DNA of 64,000 nt, from positions 1 to 64,000 of the forward strand of contig WQVF01000009.1 in NCBI GenBank assembly GCA_009781725.1, in the 5' to 3' direction. A model generated the notes under the pieces. The model was not told the origin of the DNA. It searched no databases and saw nothing but the letters and a program-made list of their open reading frames with translations. The DNA comes from Defluviitaleaceae bacterium. GTDB taxonomy: Bacteria; Bacillota; Clostridia; Lachnospirales; WQUN01. Position 1 is the first letter of the stretch, and the number at the start of each line of letters is the position of its first letter. This document shows positions 1-6,953 of this stretch, in pieces. The position numbers were made by a program, and so were the translations under genes.

Positions 1-156
1 AAAAGTTGGATTGGTGGGTTTTGGAATCGTGTCCAACTATGCGCAAAAGTTGGATTGGTGGGTTTTGGAATCGTGTCCAACTATGCGCAAAAGTTGGATT
101 GGTGGGTTTTGGAATCGTGTCCAGCTATGCGCAAAAGTTGGATTGATGGGTTTTGG
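1..156. repeat. 44-bp tandem repeat, three full copies plus a 24-bp partial
   Basis: Units start at 1, 45, 89 and 133; the fourth matches only to about 156 and then diverges. Copies differ by single bases (AACT versus AGCT near the unit end, GGTGGG versus GATGGG). Each unit carries AGTTGGA near its start and TCCAACT near its end, so each can fold into its own stem-loop. The array begins at the window edge and may extend upstream. The repeat is open in frame with the following lipoprotein gene, but the real start of that gene lies after it. Confidence 0.9.
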
Positions 157-231
157 TGTGTGTTTCGTTGGGTTTTTATTGCTGGTGGGCGGCTTGCTTC
201 GCTGCCTTGGACATCGAAAGCGAGGATATTC

Positions 232-597
232 ATGAAGAAATTAATAGTTGCGTTAATTATTTTATCGTTACTTTTTATGTCAGGCTGTAGAAGCACCAAT
301 ATTGGTATACATACCTTCCGAGCAGAGGTGTTGGATTTTTATCCGGATTTCTATCTGTTACGTGATAAAGAAATGCTTTTCGTTTACAGCATAACCCCAG
401 TTGGTGCCCACACTAGTGGTGGCAGGTATTTTATTAGGCGGAATGATTCTGTCATTGTACTTGACGTGGATGGCGAGCCTATCTCATATGCAGACATCTC
501 ACTGGGAACCATAGTGGATATCAAGTATTACGCAATTGTTCTCGAATCAGACCCGGCAATTTTACCAAGTGCAATCACAATACAGGTTGTAGAATAG
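232..597 (+). CDS. small secreted lipoprotein, DUF3221-like
   Basis: The product has 121 residues. It starts with MKK, a hydrophobic stretch and a lipobox ending in SGC at about residue 20, so it should be processed by signal peptidase II and anchored to the outer face of the membrane. The rest is a small beta-rich domain. The pattern of a loaded mid-region followed by 'GTIVDIKYY...LESDPAILPSAI' resembles the DUF3221 (YobA-type) small lipoproteins; this is recognition by eye. The open frame extends upstream through the 44-bp repeat array, but the ATG at 232 with a nearby GAGG and a proper signal peptide is the credible start. Function unknown. Confidence 0.7.
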   Translation: MKKLIVALIILSLLFMSGCRSTNIGIHTFRAEVLDFYPDFYLLRDKEMLFVYSITPVGAHTSGGRYFIRRNDSVIVLDVDGEPISYADISLGTIVDIKYYAIVLESDPAILPSAITIQVVE

Positions 598-751
598 TAG
601 TGCATGACGAAAGTTAACCTTTGGGGATACTGTTATGTAATCTTGGAAAAATCAATTATACTCAACATATACATAGCAATCCGTCAGTGAGTCCTGTACA
701 ATCCCACAAAACACTCCATAATTACCTACTCACGAAAGGACTACAATACCC

Positions 752-1294
752 ATGACACACCTACTCAAGACAGAACGACTTATTCTACACCCATCCAATG
801 AAACCGATATCGGTTTTATGCAGGAACTTATTTCCCGCCCCGAGGCTTATTTTTACGACCCTCAAATGCAAGAAACCCCTGCCGATGTAACCAAAGATTG
901 TGAGTGGTTTATCGAAAAAGAAGGCTGCCTACCGGGCAAAGGCGGCATTCGTTGGATTATCAAGCTCGATGGCATAAACATCGGAGAGGTTCATGTCCGA
1001 TGTAATTGGGAACGGACTCTTGAATGGGAGTTTGGATATCACTTCTTAAAAGAATATTGGGGGAAAGGCTATGCAACCGAGGCTTTGCAGGCGATTATTC
1101 CCTATGCATTTACTCATTTTAAAATAAACCGCCTTGTGGCCTTTACCAACAGCAATAACAAGGAAAGCATTGCCCTACTAAAACGAGTCGGCATGGTAGA
1201 AGAAGCTCGGCTGCGGGATGTACGTATGTCGGACGGGGTTTATTGTGATGAGATGGTTTACTCCTTACTCAAACGGGAATTTGATTTGAGATAA
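752..1294 (+). CDS. GNAT family N-acetyltransferase (RimJ/RimL type)
   Basis: A 180-residue single-domain protein. The start 'LLKTERLILHP' is the usual N-terminal strand of RimJ/RimL-type acetyltransferases. The acetyl-CoA pyrophosphate-binding loop is seen as YWGKGYATEA at residues 102-111, and 'TNSNNKESIALLKRVGM' at about 132-148 is the typical acceptor-side strand and helix. Enzymes of this group acetylate N-terminal amines of ribosomal proteins or small amine substrates; the substrate here cannot be told. GAAAGGA lies about 12 bases before the ATG. It stands alone, followed by a hairpin repeat. Confidence 0.85.
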   Translation: MTHLLKTERLILHPSNETDIGFMQELISRPEAYFYDPQMQETPADVTKDCEWFIEKEGCLPGKGGIRWIIKLDGINIGEVHVRCNWERTLEWEFGYHFLKEYWGKGYATEALQAIIPYAFTHFKINRLVAFTNSNNKESIALLKRVGMVEEARLRDVRMSDGVYCDEMVYSLLKREFDLR

Positions 1295-1342
1295 AGGCCT
1301 CCAGCTCCTTACACCTGTCCCCTACTCTGGCAGGAAATAATA

Positions 1343-1406
1343 GACCTTTTCGGAAATCCACAAAACAACTTGACATCAGCTTGTTTTGTGGGTTTCTAAA
1401 GGGGGC
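1343..1406. repeat. dispersed ~70-nt hairpin, divergent copy C
   Basis: This is an imperfect inverted repeat: a left arm with GACCTTTT and ACAAAACAA, then a centre, then GCTTGTTTTG and a right arm. It shares the central motif (AACTTGA..., then GCTTGTTTTG) and the GACC/CTTTT outer end with two closer copies at 44515-44584 and 55159-55228. It lies between the acetyltransferase and the flavoprotein gene. A role as terminator or mobile remnant is possible. Confidence 0.6.
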
Positions 1407-1426
1407 AAATCAAGGATGGTGTTTCT

Positions 1427-2119
1427 ATGAAAATTACCGTTTTCCATGGTAGCCCACATAAGGGTAACACCTACAAGGCTACACGCATTTTCCTTGACGA
1501 GTTAGAAAAGACTGGTGATGTTTGCATTACAGACTTTTTCCTACCCGATGCTCTACCTGTGTTTTGCAGTGGTTGCACCCTTTGCTTCATAGGCAAAAAA
1601 TGTCCCCATTCACAATATGTAGACCCCATTGTTGATGCAATCCTCGCTGCGGATGCGTTGGTTTTTGCAACTCCCCACTATGGGGCCTGTTGTATGCCTG
1701 CCGCAATGAAAACCCTTTTCGATTACATTGATTTTCTGGTCCTCAATGTCGCCCCTCGGGAAGAAATGTTTGAGAAAAAGGCCTTTATTATTACCACCGG
1801 GGCTGGGTCCACTGCTGCAATAAAGCCAATTAGTAATTTTCTCAAACACTGCGGTGTAAATCGCGTCTATTCCCTGGGTTTAAGGATGTTTACAAATAAA
1901 TGGGACAAGATGCCCAAAGCAAAACAGACCAGGTACGAAAAATCACTGCAGCGAGCCGCTCAAAAATTCTACAGAGCAAAAAAAAGACGCCCGTATATTT
2001 ATACGGTCGTCTATTACACAATAGTCAAACACATAATTATGAAGCGATATATCGGGGCCGGCAACTTCCCCTATGATAATTGGAAAGAAAAAGGATACTT
2101 CGACAAGAGGCCGTTCTAA
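1427..2119 (+). CDS. flavodoxin-like NAD(P)H/FMN oxidoreductase with a four-cysteine motif
   Basis: A 230-residue protein with an N-terminal flavodoxin-type fold. The FMN phosphate loop is GSPHKGNTYK at residues 8-17, and 'ATPHYGACCMPAAMKTLFDY' at about 81-100 is the FMN isoalloxazine-side loop of the NADPH-dependent FMN reductase family. Cysteines at 47, 50, 53 and 59 are spaced C-x2-C-x2-C-x5-C, like the compact motif of archaeal iron-sulfur flavoproteins (Isf), so a 4Fe-4S cluster is possible. The C-terminal ~60 residues are basic. AAGGA stands 10 bases before the ATG. It overlaps tail-to-tail by 4 bases with the next, minus-strand gene. Electron donor and acceptor are unknown. Confidence 0.8.
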   Translation: MKITVFHGSPHKGNTYKATRIFLDELEKTGDVCITDFFLPDALPVFCSGCTLCFIGKKCPHSQYVDPIVDAILAADALVFATPHYGACCMPAAMKTLFDYIDFLVLNVAPREEMFEKKAFIITTGAGSTAAIKPISNFLKHCGVNRVYSLGLRMFTNKWDKMPKAKQTRYEKSLQRAAQKFYRAKKRRPYIYTVVYYTIVKHIIMKRYIGAGNFPYDNWKEKGYFDKRPF

Positions 2120-2457
2120 TCCAGATGCTGCCCGATATTCTGCAATTCTTCCAGCCTTGCCAAATCACTTAAATCTATATTCTTCCCTACTTCAGATGAC
2201 TTGATTTTGTCATAGTATTGGGTCTGCTTGAACGCGGTAACATCGGCGGTGGTTTTGCATTTTGACAGCGCAACAAACGCCTCCATGTGTTTTTTCGTAA
2301 ATCTAAGGATTAGTTTCGAAAATAGACCGCCGACACCTCTCATTTGTTTTAGCTCATCCAAATTACTGAGATTCTCAAGATGAGCTAGGTGCTTGATTTG
2401 GTCTTCGTTTTCGGGTTTTTCTAATTCCGTCAGTAATTGCCCAACTGTCGTACCCAT
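2116..2457 (-). CDS. hypothetical protein, mostly helical, 113 aa
   Basis: Not recognised. The protein is charged, without signal peptide or membrane segment, and is predicted to be helical from its Leu/Glu/Lys pattern. Its ATG overlaps by one base the TAA stop of the DUF975 gene upstream (TAATG), so the two are translationally coupled and probably co-transcribed. Its stop overlaps the stop of the convergent flavoprotein gene. It may be a cytosolic partner of the DUF975 protein; that is inference from coupling only. Confidence 0.7.
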   Translation of the reverse strand: MGTTVGQLLTELEKPENEDQIKHLAHLENLSNLDELKQMRGVGGLFSKLILRFTKKHMEAFVALSKCKTTADVTAFKQTQYYDKIKSSEVGKNIDLSDLARLEELQNIGQHLD

Positions 2458-3140
2458 TACGCTAACTCAGCCTCGCTAATATAACCGGTAGCAAGAGCAT
2501 TTTGCTTCAACTCTACATAATAACCGGCAAAGGATGTGGACATATAGGGGTTTACAAATACGATAGCCAAAATCCCAAAAGTAAAAGAGCTTAATAAAAA
2601 CCATCCGATAAAGCTCAGGCCCAAAACAAAGAGCTTCGCCTTATGCCCATCCGTCATACGCATAGAAAGTTTAAGAGCTTCTTTTGCGGTTACATTGGGG
2701 CAATCAGCAAGAATATACGGGGTCATGGAATATGAAATCCCTTTTATGATTCCCGGGATAAAAAGTAGCAGCGTCCATAGGAAAGTAAATAAAGCCATCC
2801 ATGCCATCCCGCCAACTTTGCGGAGATAGTTGACGGGGAAATTAGAGACCATATCCCCTACCCTTGTGGGCTCGCATCTATAAATTTTAGTGAAAATCCC
2901 ATTAACATTTACGGTTAAGGGAGATAGGATAAAGATAGCTAATGCTATTATTATCAGATAATATAAATTCATCGAGGCAAGTGATTGATTACTAATAAAT
3001 GCAATCAAAAAAGGTGTTGCAAGCATAACTACAATTATGCTGATTAAAGCAAATAAAAGAAGCGTACCAATACTTGTGCCCCATTGAGCTTTCATTGCCG
3101 ATTTTGCTGTTGCCTTAATTTCCTGCCTTGATTGAATCAT
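2457..3140 (-). CDS. DUF975 family integral membrane protein
   Basis: A 227-residue protein when started at the ATG at 3140, which is preceded by AGAAGGAGGGATTAAG; a longer frame upstream lacks such a site. The N-terminus (SRQEIKATAKSAMKAQWG) is the typical DUF975 opening, followed by about five hydrophobic segments, among them 'GTLLLFALISIIVVML', 'LYYLIIIALAIFIL' and 'WMALFTFLWTLLLFIPGI'. The family is common in Bacillota and functionally uncharacterised. It forms a two-gene unit with the following 113-aa protein. Confidence 0.85.
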   Translation of the reverse strand: MIQSRQEIKATAKSAMKAQWGTSIGTLLLFALISIIVVMLATPFLIAFISNQSLASMNLYYLIIIALAIFILSPLTVNVNGIFTKIYRCEPTRVGDMVSNFPVNYLRKVGGMAWMALFTFLWTLLLFIPGIIKGISYSMTPYILADCPNVTAKEALKLSMRMTDGHKAKLFVLGLSFIGWFLLSSFTFGILAIVFVNPYMSTSFAGYYVELKQNALATGYISEAELA

Positions 3141-3159
3141 CTTAATCCCTCCTTCTAAA

Positions 3160-3237
3160 TGGGGCACTGCCCCATACCCCGCCGCTACGCGGGGGATACC
3201 CCCGCTCCGCTTCCTACGGGGCCGCGCTTTGCGCGGC
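3160..3237. repeat. cluster of three GC-rich short palindromes
   Basis: Within 80 bases there are three perfect inverted repeats: TGGGGC-act-GCCCCA at 3160-3174, GCGGGGG-ata-CCCCCGC at 3189-3205 and GCCGCGC-ttt-GCGCGGC at 3221-3237. The GC content is far above the surroundings. The cluster sits between the miaA stop and the DUF975 start (both minus strand) and could act as terminator or as an mRNA-stabilising element. No T tract follows on either strand. Confidence 0.7.
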
Positions 3238-3309
3238 TACAATACATGGAAAGTATATTTTCCCTACAACGTAATTATACATTATATTACATAGGATTGT
3301 CCAAAGATG

Positions 3310-4221
3310 TTAATAATACATTTTTATTTCCCGGGCAATGTCTCCTGGTGATTTCCCATTAACCCTAATTACCACTGCATCCGGATTTTGATTCCTAAAC
3401 CATGTCATTTGTCGCTTGGCATAATGGCGGGTGTTTTGCTGTATTGATTCAATGGCTTGAGCACGGGCAATATTGCCTTGTAAGTATTGGATTGTTTCCT
3501 TATATCCAATCCCCTGCATTGACACCATTCCAGGGTTGCAGCCTTGGGATAAAAGCCCGGCAACCTCCTTTTCCAGCCCTGCATCAAACATAGCCTCAAC
3601 TCGCTGGTTTATACGTTCATACAAAATAGACCTTTCCATGCTCAAGACACAGACAACAGCTTGGTATACATCCGATTGCTTTTTTTGGGTTTCGTTGTAC
3701 AGGGAAAACAACTCCCCTGTCTCCCGATTATAGCTCAATGCCCGTATAACTCGTTTTACATTATTGGGATGAATGGCTTCGGCTGCTACTGGGTCTACCT
3801 GCTGTAACATGCTGTGCAGATGAGCAGAGCCTTCAGCCGCGGCGAGGTTTTCATAGATTTCCGAATATGGGTCGGTATCTTTTGCAAAGTCTATATCCCT
3901 CAGCACCCCATTAATATAAAAGCCTGTGCCGCCGCATAATATCGGGTATCCCCTACTCTGCACATCTGAAATGGCAGCTCGAGCCTGCTGCTGATAAAGC
4001 GCAGCGGAATATGCCACATCCGGTGCAACAACATCAATCATATGATGTGGAATACCCTCCCGCTCTGCCATACTCGGCTTTGCGGTACCAATATCCATGC
4101 CTTTATATACCTGCATTGAGTCGGCAGATACTACTTCCCCACCGATCTCCTTTGCCAGAGCAATGGCAACGGCTGTTTTTCCGCTGGCCGTGGGCCCCGC
4201 GATTACATATATTTTCTCCAT
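3310..4221 (-). CDS. miaA: tRNA dimethylallyltransferase MiaA
   Basis: The enzyme transfers a dimethylallyl group to N6 of A37 in tRNAs reading UNN codons. The 303-residue length fits the family. Visible signatures are the P-loop GPTASGKTAVA at residues 8-18, 'SADSMQVYKGMDIGTAKP' at about 33-50 (the DSMQVY substrate motif), 'PHHMIDV' and 'GGTGFYINGVL' (tRNA/DMAPP-binding), and the C-terminal 'RHYAKRQMTWFR'. The ATG at 4221 is the only sensible start although its Shine-Dalgarno is weak. It lies alone, without the usual mutL or hfq neighbours. Confidence 0.97.
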   Translation of the reverse strand: MEKIYVIAGPTASGKTAVAIALAKEIGGEVVSADSMQVYKGMDIGTAKPSMAEREGIPHHMIDVVAPDVAYSAALYQQQARAAISDVQSRGYPILCGGTGFYINGVLRDIDFAKDTDPYSEIYENLAAAEGSAHLHSMLQQVDPVAAEAIHPNNVKRVIRALSYNRETGELFSLYNETQKKQSDVYQAVVCVLSMERSILYERINQRVEAMFDAGLEKEVAGLLSQGCNPGMVSMQGIGYKETIQYLQGNIARAQAIESIQQNTRHYAKRQMTWFRNQNPDAVVIRVNGKSPGDIAREIKMYY

Positions 4222-4279
4222 ACTATCGAATGGGGCGGCTTATGCACCCCACGCACTCCCTTCTTCCCTTTGACTATGG

Positions 4280-4429
4280 TGGGGCTGTCACGTTAAGAAT
4301 GCCGTAATTTCAAGGCTCGTCATCCCGGATTTAATCCGGGATCCCACTATCATTGTCGAAAGACTAAGGGGATCCCGGGGCAAGCCCGGGATGACGGGCT
4401 TTTTATTACTTCTTAACGTGACAGCCCCA
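4280..4429. mobile_element. MITE-like element with 20-bp perfect terminal inverted repeats
   Basis: The ends read TGGGGCTGTCACGTTAAGAA and its exact complement at 4410-4429. The 150-bp element has no open frame of note. Inside it is a second inverted repeat (CGTCATCCCGG at about 4318 against CCGGGATGACG at about 4396) that is similar to the palindrome at 45007-45077. Long perfect terminal repeats on a short non-coding body suggest a non-autonomous transposable element mobilised in trans; no transposase is in the window. Target-site duplication is not clear. Confidence 0.7.
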
Positions 4430-4458
4430 AATCATACAATTTGACATATCTATACCTT

Positions 4459-4554
4459 TATAGTAATTTCAATCCAAAGTGCCGGGCTGAAATTACTATA
4501 TTTTCAGAAAGTGTTTCAAATGAGAGTGACAAAAATCGCCACTCTCATTTGAAA
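4459..4554. repeat. pair of adjacent palindromes with TATAGT/ACTATA ends
   Basis: The first palindrome is TATAGTAATTTCA (4459-4471) against TGAAATTACTATA (4488-4500), 13-bp perfect arms. The second is TTTCAAATGAGAGTG (4514-4528) against CACTCTCATTTGAAA (4540-4554), 15-bp perfect arms, followed by TCACTATA. Together with the MITE-like element this fills the 416-bp gap between miaA and the transporter gene. Related ends recur at 14718-14791 and 47038-47184. Confidence 0.8.
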
Positions 4555-4578
4555 TCACTATAGTATGCCCGTAAAATA

Positions 4579-4638
4579 GAGGATTGCGCAACCGAAAGGT
4601 CGTTCGCCTCAACACAATTGAATAGGAGGAATGTGACA
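4579..4638 (+). promoter_or_regulatory. possible structured 5' leader of the queuosine-precursor transporter
   Basis: GAGG (4579-4582) can pair with CCTC (4607-4610), enclosing an inner CAACC-gaaa-GGTCG stem. An A-rich segment then leads to AGGAGG just before the ATG. Genes of this transporter family are often under preQ1 riboswitches, so a ligand-binding leader is conceivable, but I cannot match it to a known preQ1 class. Confidence 0.2.
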
Positions 4639-5298
4639 ATGGATAACCGAAACCTAGAAAACGGCAAACCGAAACCATTGTTAGTGTACCTAGTCGCGAT
4701 TTACGCGGCAAGCTTGTTGATTGCCAATATTTTGGCAAGCCATATGTTGGTAGTTTGGCGATGGAGTGCCAGTGCCGGGATTTTGACATTTCCCATAACA
4801 TATATCTTGGCGTCTGTGATTGCCGAAGTATATGGGTACAAAATGGCGCGGCGGGCTGCATGGCTGAGTTTGGGCCTCAACGCGCTTATGGCGGGGCTTA
4901 TACAGTTAAGCATTATGCTGCCCCAGCCGGTTTGGTATGACGGGATTTACTTTGTAACTGCCGTAGGTAGTACCTGGCGGATTGTTCTGGCAAGCTTGAC
5001 CGCCTTTACTATAGGCAAGTTTGTTAACGATAGAATTTTCGCCCATCTTAAGAGTAAGCATACGGATATTACAGGATTTAAGTTCCGGGCAATGGCATCG
5101 TCGATAATAGGCCATATCATTGATTCAAGCATTTTTACATTGATTGCCTTTGTTATAAACCTGCCCTGGAGCACAATCGGGGAAATGATTCTGGTAAGTG
5201 TAATCTTAAAATGGGGCTATGAATGGCTGGCATTACCCATCACGGTTAAACTAACAAAAAAAGTACGTAAATATGAGAGCATGGAAAATACAAAATAA
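4639..5298 (+). CDS. queuosine precursor transporter (YhhQ/DUF165 family)
   Basis: A 219-residue membrane protein with about six hydrophobic segments. Family signatures are 'ASLLIANILASHML' near the N-terminus, 'TFPITYILASVIAEVYGY' at about 50-67, and 'IIGHIIDSSIFTLIAF' in the second half. The family imports 7-cyano- or 7-aminomethyl-7-deazaguanine for tRNA queuosine synthesis. The ATG at 4639 stands 9 bases after AGGAGG; an in-frame TTG at 4618 lies before that site and is not used. No other queuosine gene is in the window, consistent with precursor scavenging. Confidence 0.88.
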   Translation: MDNRNLENGKPKPLLVYLVAIYAASLLIANILASHMLVVWRWSASAGILTFPITYILASVIAEVYGYKMARRAAWLSLGLNALMAGLIQLSIMLPQPVWYDGIYFVTAVGSTWRIVLASLTAFTIGKFVNDRIFAHLKSKHTDITGFKFRAMASSIIGHIIDSSIFTLIAFVINLPWSTIGEMILVSVILKWGYEWLALPITVKLTKKVRKYESMENTK

Positions 5299-5312
5299 GC
5301 AAACCTTGCATT

Positions 5313-5376
5313 GTCATTGCGAGCAAAGCGAAGCAATCTAGGGAGCTCTGGGTTGCTTCGCTTTGCTCGCAATGAC
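5313..5376. repeat. GTCATTGCGAGC-type dispersed palindrome
   Basis: Perfect 24-bp arms (5313-5336 and 5353-5376) start with GTCATTGCGAGC and surround a 16-bp centre. The same type occurs at 12811-12890. Such 'CATTGCGAG' palindromes are widespread intergenic repeats in many bacterial phyla. Here the repeat is open in frame with radA and would give a false N-terminal extension. Confidence 0.9.
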
Positions 5377-5400
5377 GAGTTTAGGATATTGAGGTGCTGT

Positions 5401-6786
5401 ATGTCGAAGACTAAAACCCTATATGTATGCAATGCCTGCGGTCACGAGCAGTCAAAGTGGCTGGGCATCTGTCCATCCTGCCGTAATTACAGCACCTTAG
5501 AGGAAAAAGTAATACGGCCGGAAGGACCAAAACCACCTCGTATGAGCGCAATAATACCTGATGATTCCACCCCATCTCCGATTCTTTTAAGAGATGTTCC
5601 CGCAGATGATACATTCGGAGGTGCCGGACGCAAACCTACAAAAATCCCAGAGCTTGACCGAGTTCTGGGAGGTGGGCTTGTACCCGGTAGCCTTCTTTTG
5701 CTTGGGGGAGACCCGGGAATCGGTAAATCCACGCTCCTTTTGCAAATATGCCGCCATATGGCCAGCGAAGAATTTTCCATCCTGTACGTAACCGGAGAAG
5801 AAAGTGCCAGCCAAATCAAAATGCGCGCCGACAGGTTGGGAGTTAATGTCCCTGGCTGTTATTTACTTGCAGAAACAGATATGAGCAATATCCAAGCCGC
5901 CGTGGAAGAAATACAGCCCTCTCTGCTGCTAATCGACTCAATTCAAACCATGCGCCTTAGTGAGCTATCATCCCTCCCCGGCAGTGTTACCCAAGTCCGT
6001 GAATGTACCGCCTTTTTTACATACCTTGCTAAGCAGCAGTCTACGGCAGTCCTGCTTGTAGGCCACGTAACAAAAGAAGGCTCACTTGCCGGGCCTAGAG
6101 TCCTTGAGCATATGGTGGATACTGTGCTCTATTTCGAAGGTGATGGCAAAGACGCCCACCGCATGATACGAGGGGTAAAAAACCGCTTTGGTTCCACACA
6201 GGAAATCGGTGTATTCGAAATGGGTGAAACGGGACTCACAGGAATTGCCGACCCTTCCGCTTATATGCTGGCAGGGCGGCCTATAGATGTCCCCGGCTCT
6301 GTAGTAACATGCAGCATGGAGGGTTCCCGGCCTCTTCTTATGGAAGTCCAGGGCCTGGTAAGCTACACCAACTTCGGTACCCCACGCCGTACCGCCAACG
6401 GCATGGATTACAACAGAATGGTAATGCTTATAGCCGTGCTAGAAAAACGGGGCGGCTTCAAAATGCAGACATATGATTCCTATGTAAATATTGCTGGGGG
6501 CTTACGAGTAGACGAACCTGCAGCGGATGCGGGAGTAATTGCAGCCCTAGCCTCCTGCCACAAGAACAAAGCCGTAGATCCATATACCATGGTAATGGGC
6601 GAAGTAGGCCTTGCCGGGGAACTGAGGGCAATTTCCCAAGCAGAACGCAGGGTAGCCGAAGCGGCCCGCCAAGGTTTCAAATCCTGTATACTGCCCCAAG
6701 CCAATAAAACCAAGCTCCGTGTGCCAGAAGGGATACGAGTAATGGGCGCAGCCCATATCGGAGAGCTATTGGGAGTTTTGCTATAA
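5401..6786 (+). CDS. radA: DNA repair protein RadA (Sms)
   Basis: A RecA-like ATPase and branch-migration helicase in recombinational repair. The 461-residue product has an N-terminal zinc finger (C10, C13, C24, C27), Walker A GDPGIGKST at 103-111, the RadA-specific KNRFG at 260-264 and a C-terminal Lon-like domain ('GGLRVDEPAADAGVIAALAS'). The ATG at 5401 is placed after GAGGTG; the 30 codons upstream come from the palindromic repeat and are not part of the protein. A promoter or terminator in the repeat is not evident. Confidence 0.97.
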   Translation: MSKTKTLYVCNACGHEQSKWLGICPSCRNYSTLEEKVIRPEGPKPPRMSAIIPDDSTPSPILLRDVPADDTFGGAGRKPTKIPELDRVLGGGLVPGSLLLLGGDPGIGKSTLLLQICRHMASEEFSILYVTGEESASQIKMRADRLGVNVPGCYLLAETDMSNIQAAVEEIQPSLLLIDSIQTMRLSELSSLPGSVTQVRECTAFFTYLAKQQSTAVLLVGHVTKEGSLAGPRVLEHMVDTVLYFEGDGKDAHRMIRGVKNRFGSTQEIGVFEMGETGLTGIADPSAYMLAGRPIDVPGSVVTCSMEGSRPLLMEVQGLVSYTNFGTPRRTANGMDYNRMVMLIAVLEKRGGFKMQTYDSYVNIAGGLRVDEPAADAGVIAALASCHKNKAVDPYTMVMGEVGLAGELRAISQAERRVAEAARQGFKSCILPQANKTKLRVPEGIRVMGAAHIGELLGVLL

Positions 6787-6885
6787 AGCAAAAACCGACT
6801 TTTTTAAAAAGCGCGCGCAACTCAAAGCCATCCATGGCAAAGATGTCCTAAATAGCTCTGTAATACGAATCTTTTGTAATAACTA

Positions 6886-6914
6886 TTGCAAGACAGATAC
6901 CCTTTATGTACAAT
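6886..6914 (+). promoter_or_regulatory. sigma-A-type promoter for pfk-lspA-rluD
   Basis: TTGCAA at 6886-6891 and TACAAT at 6909-6914 are separated by exactly 17 bases, about 40 bases before the pfk start. This fits a housekeeping promoter for the three overlapping genes that follow. Confidence 0.65.
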
Positions 6915-6953
6915 GGCGAAAGCGAATAATTTTAGAGAGGGTTTTGTAAACTT

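Noticed and set aside
1-156. CRISPR-like array at the window start
   Set aside because: The units follow each other without spacers; it is a plain tandem repeat and no cas gene is near.
5311-5400. N-terminal extension of RadA
   Set aside because: It is translated palindromic repeat; the zinc finger starts right after the ATG at 5401, which has its own ribosome site.
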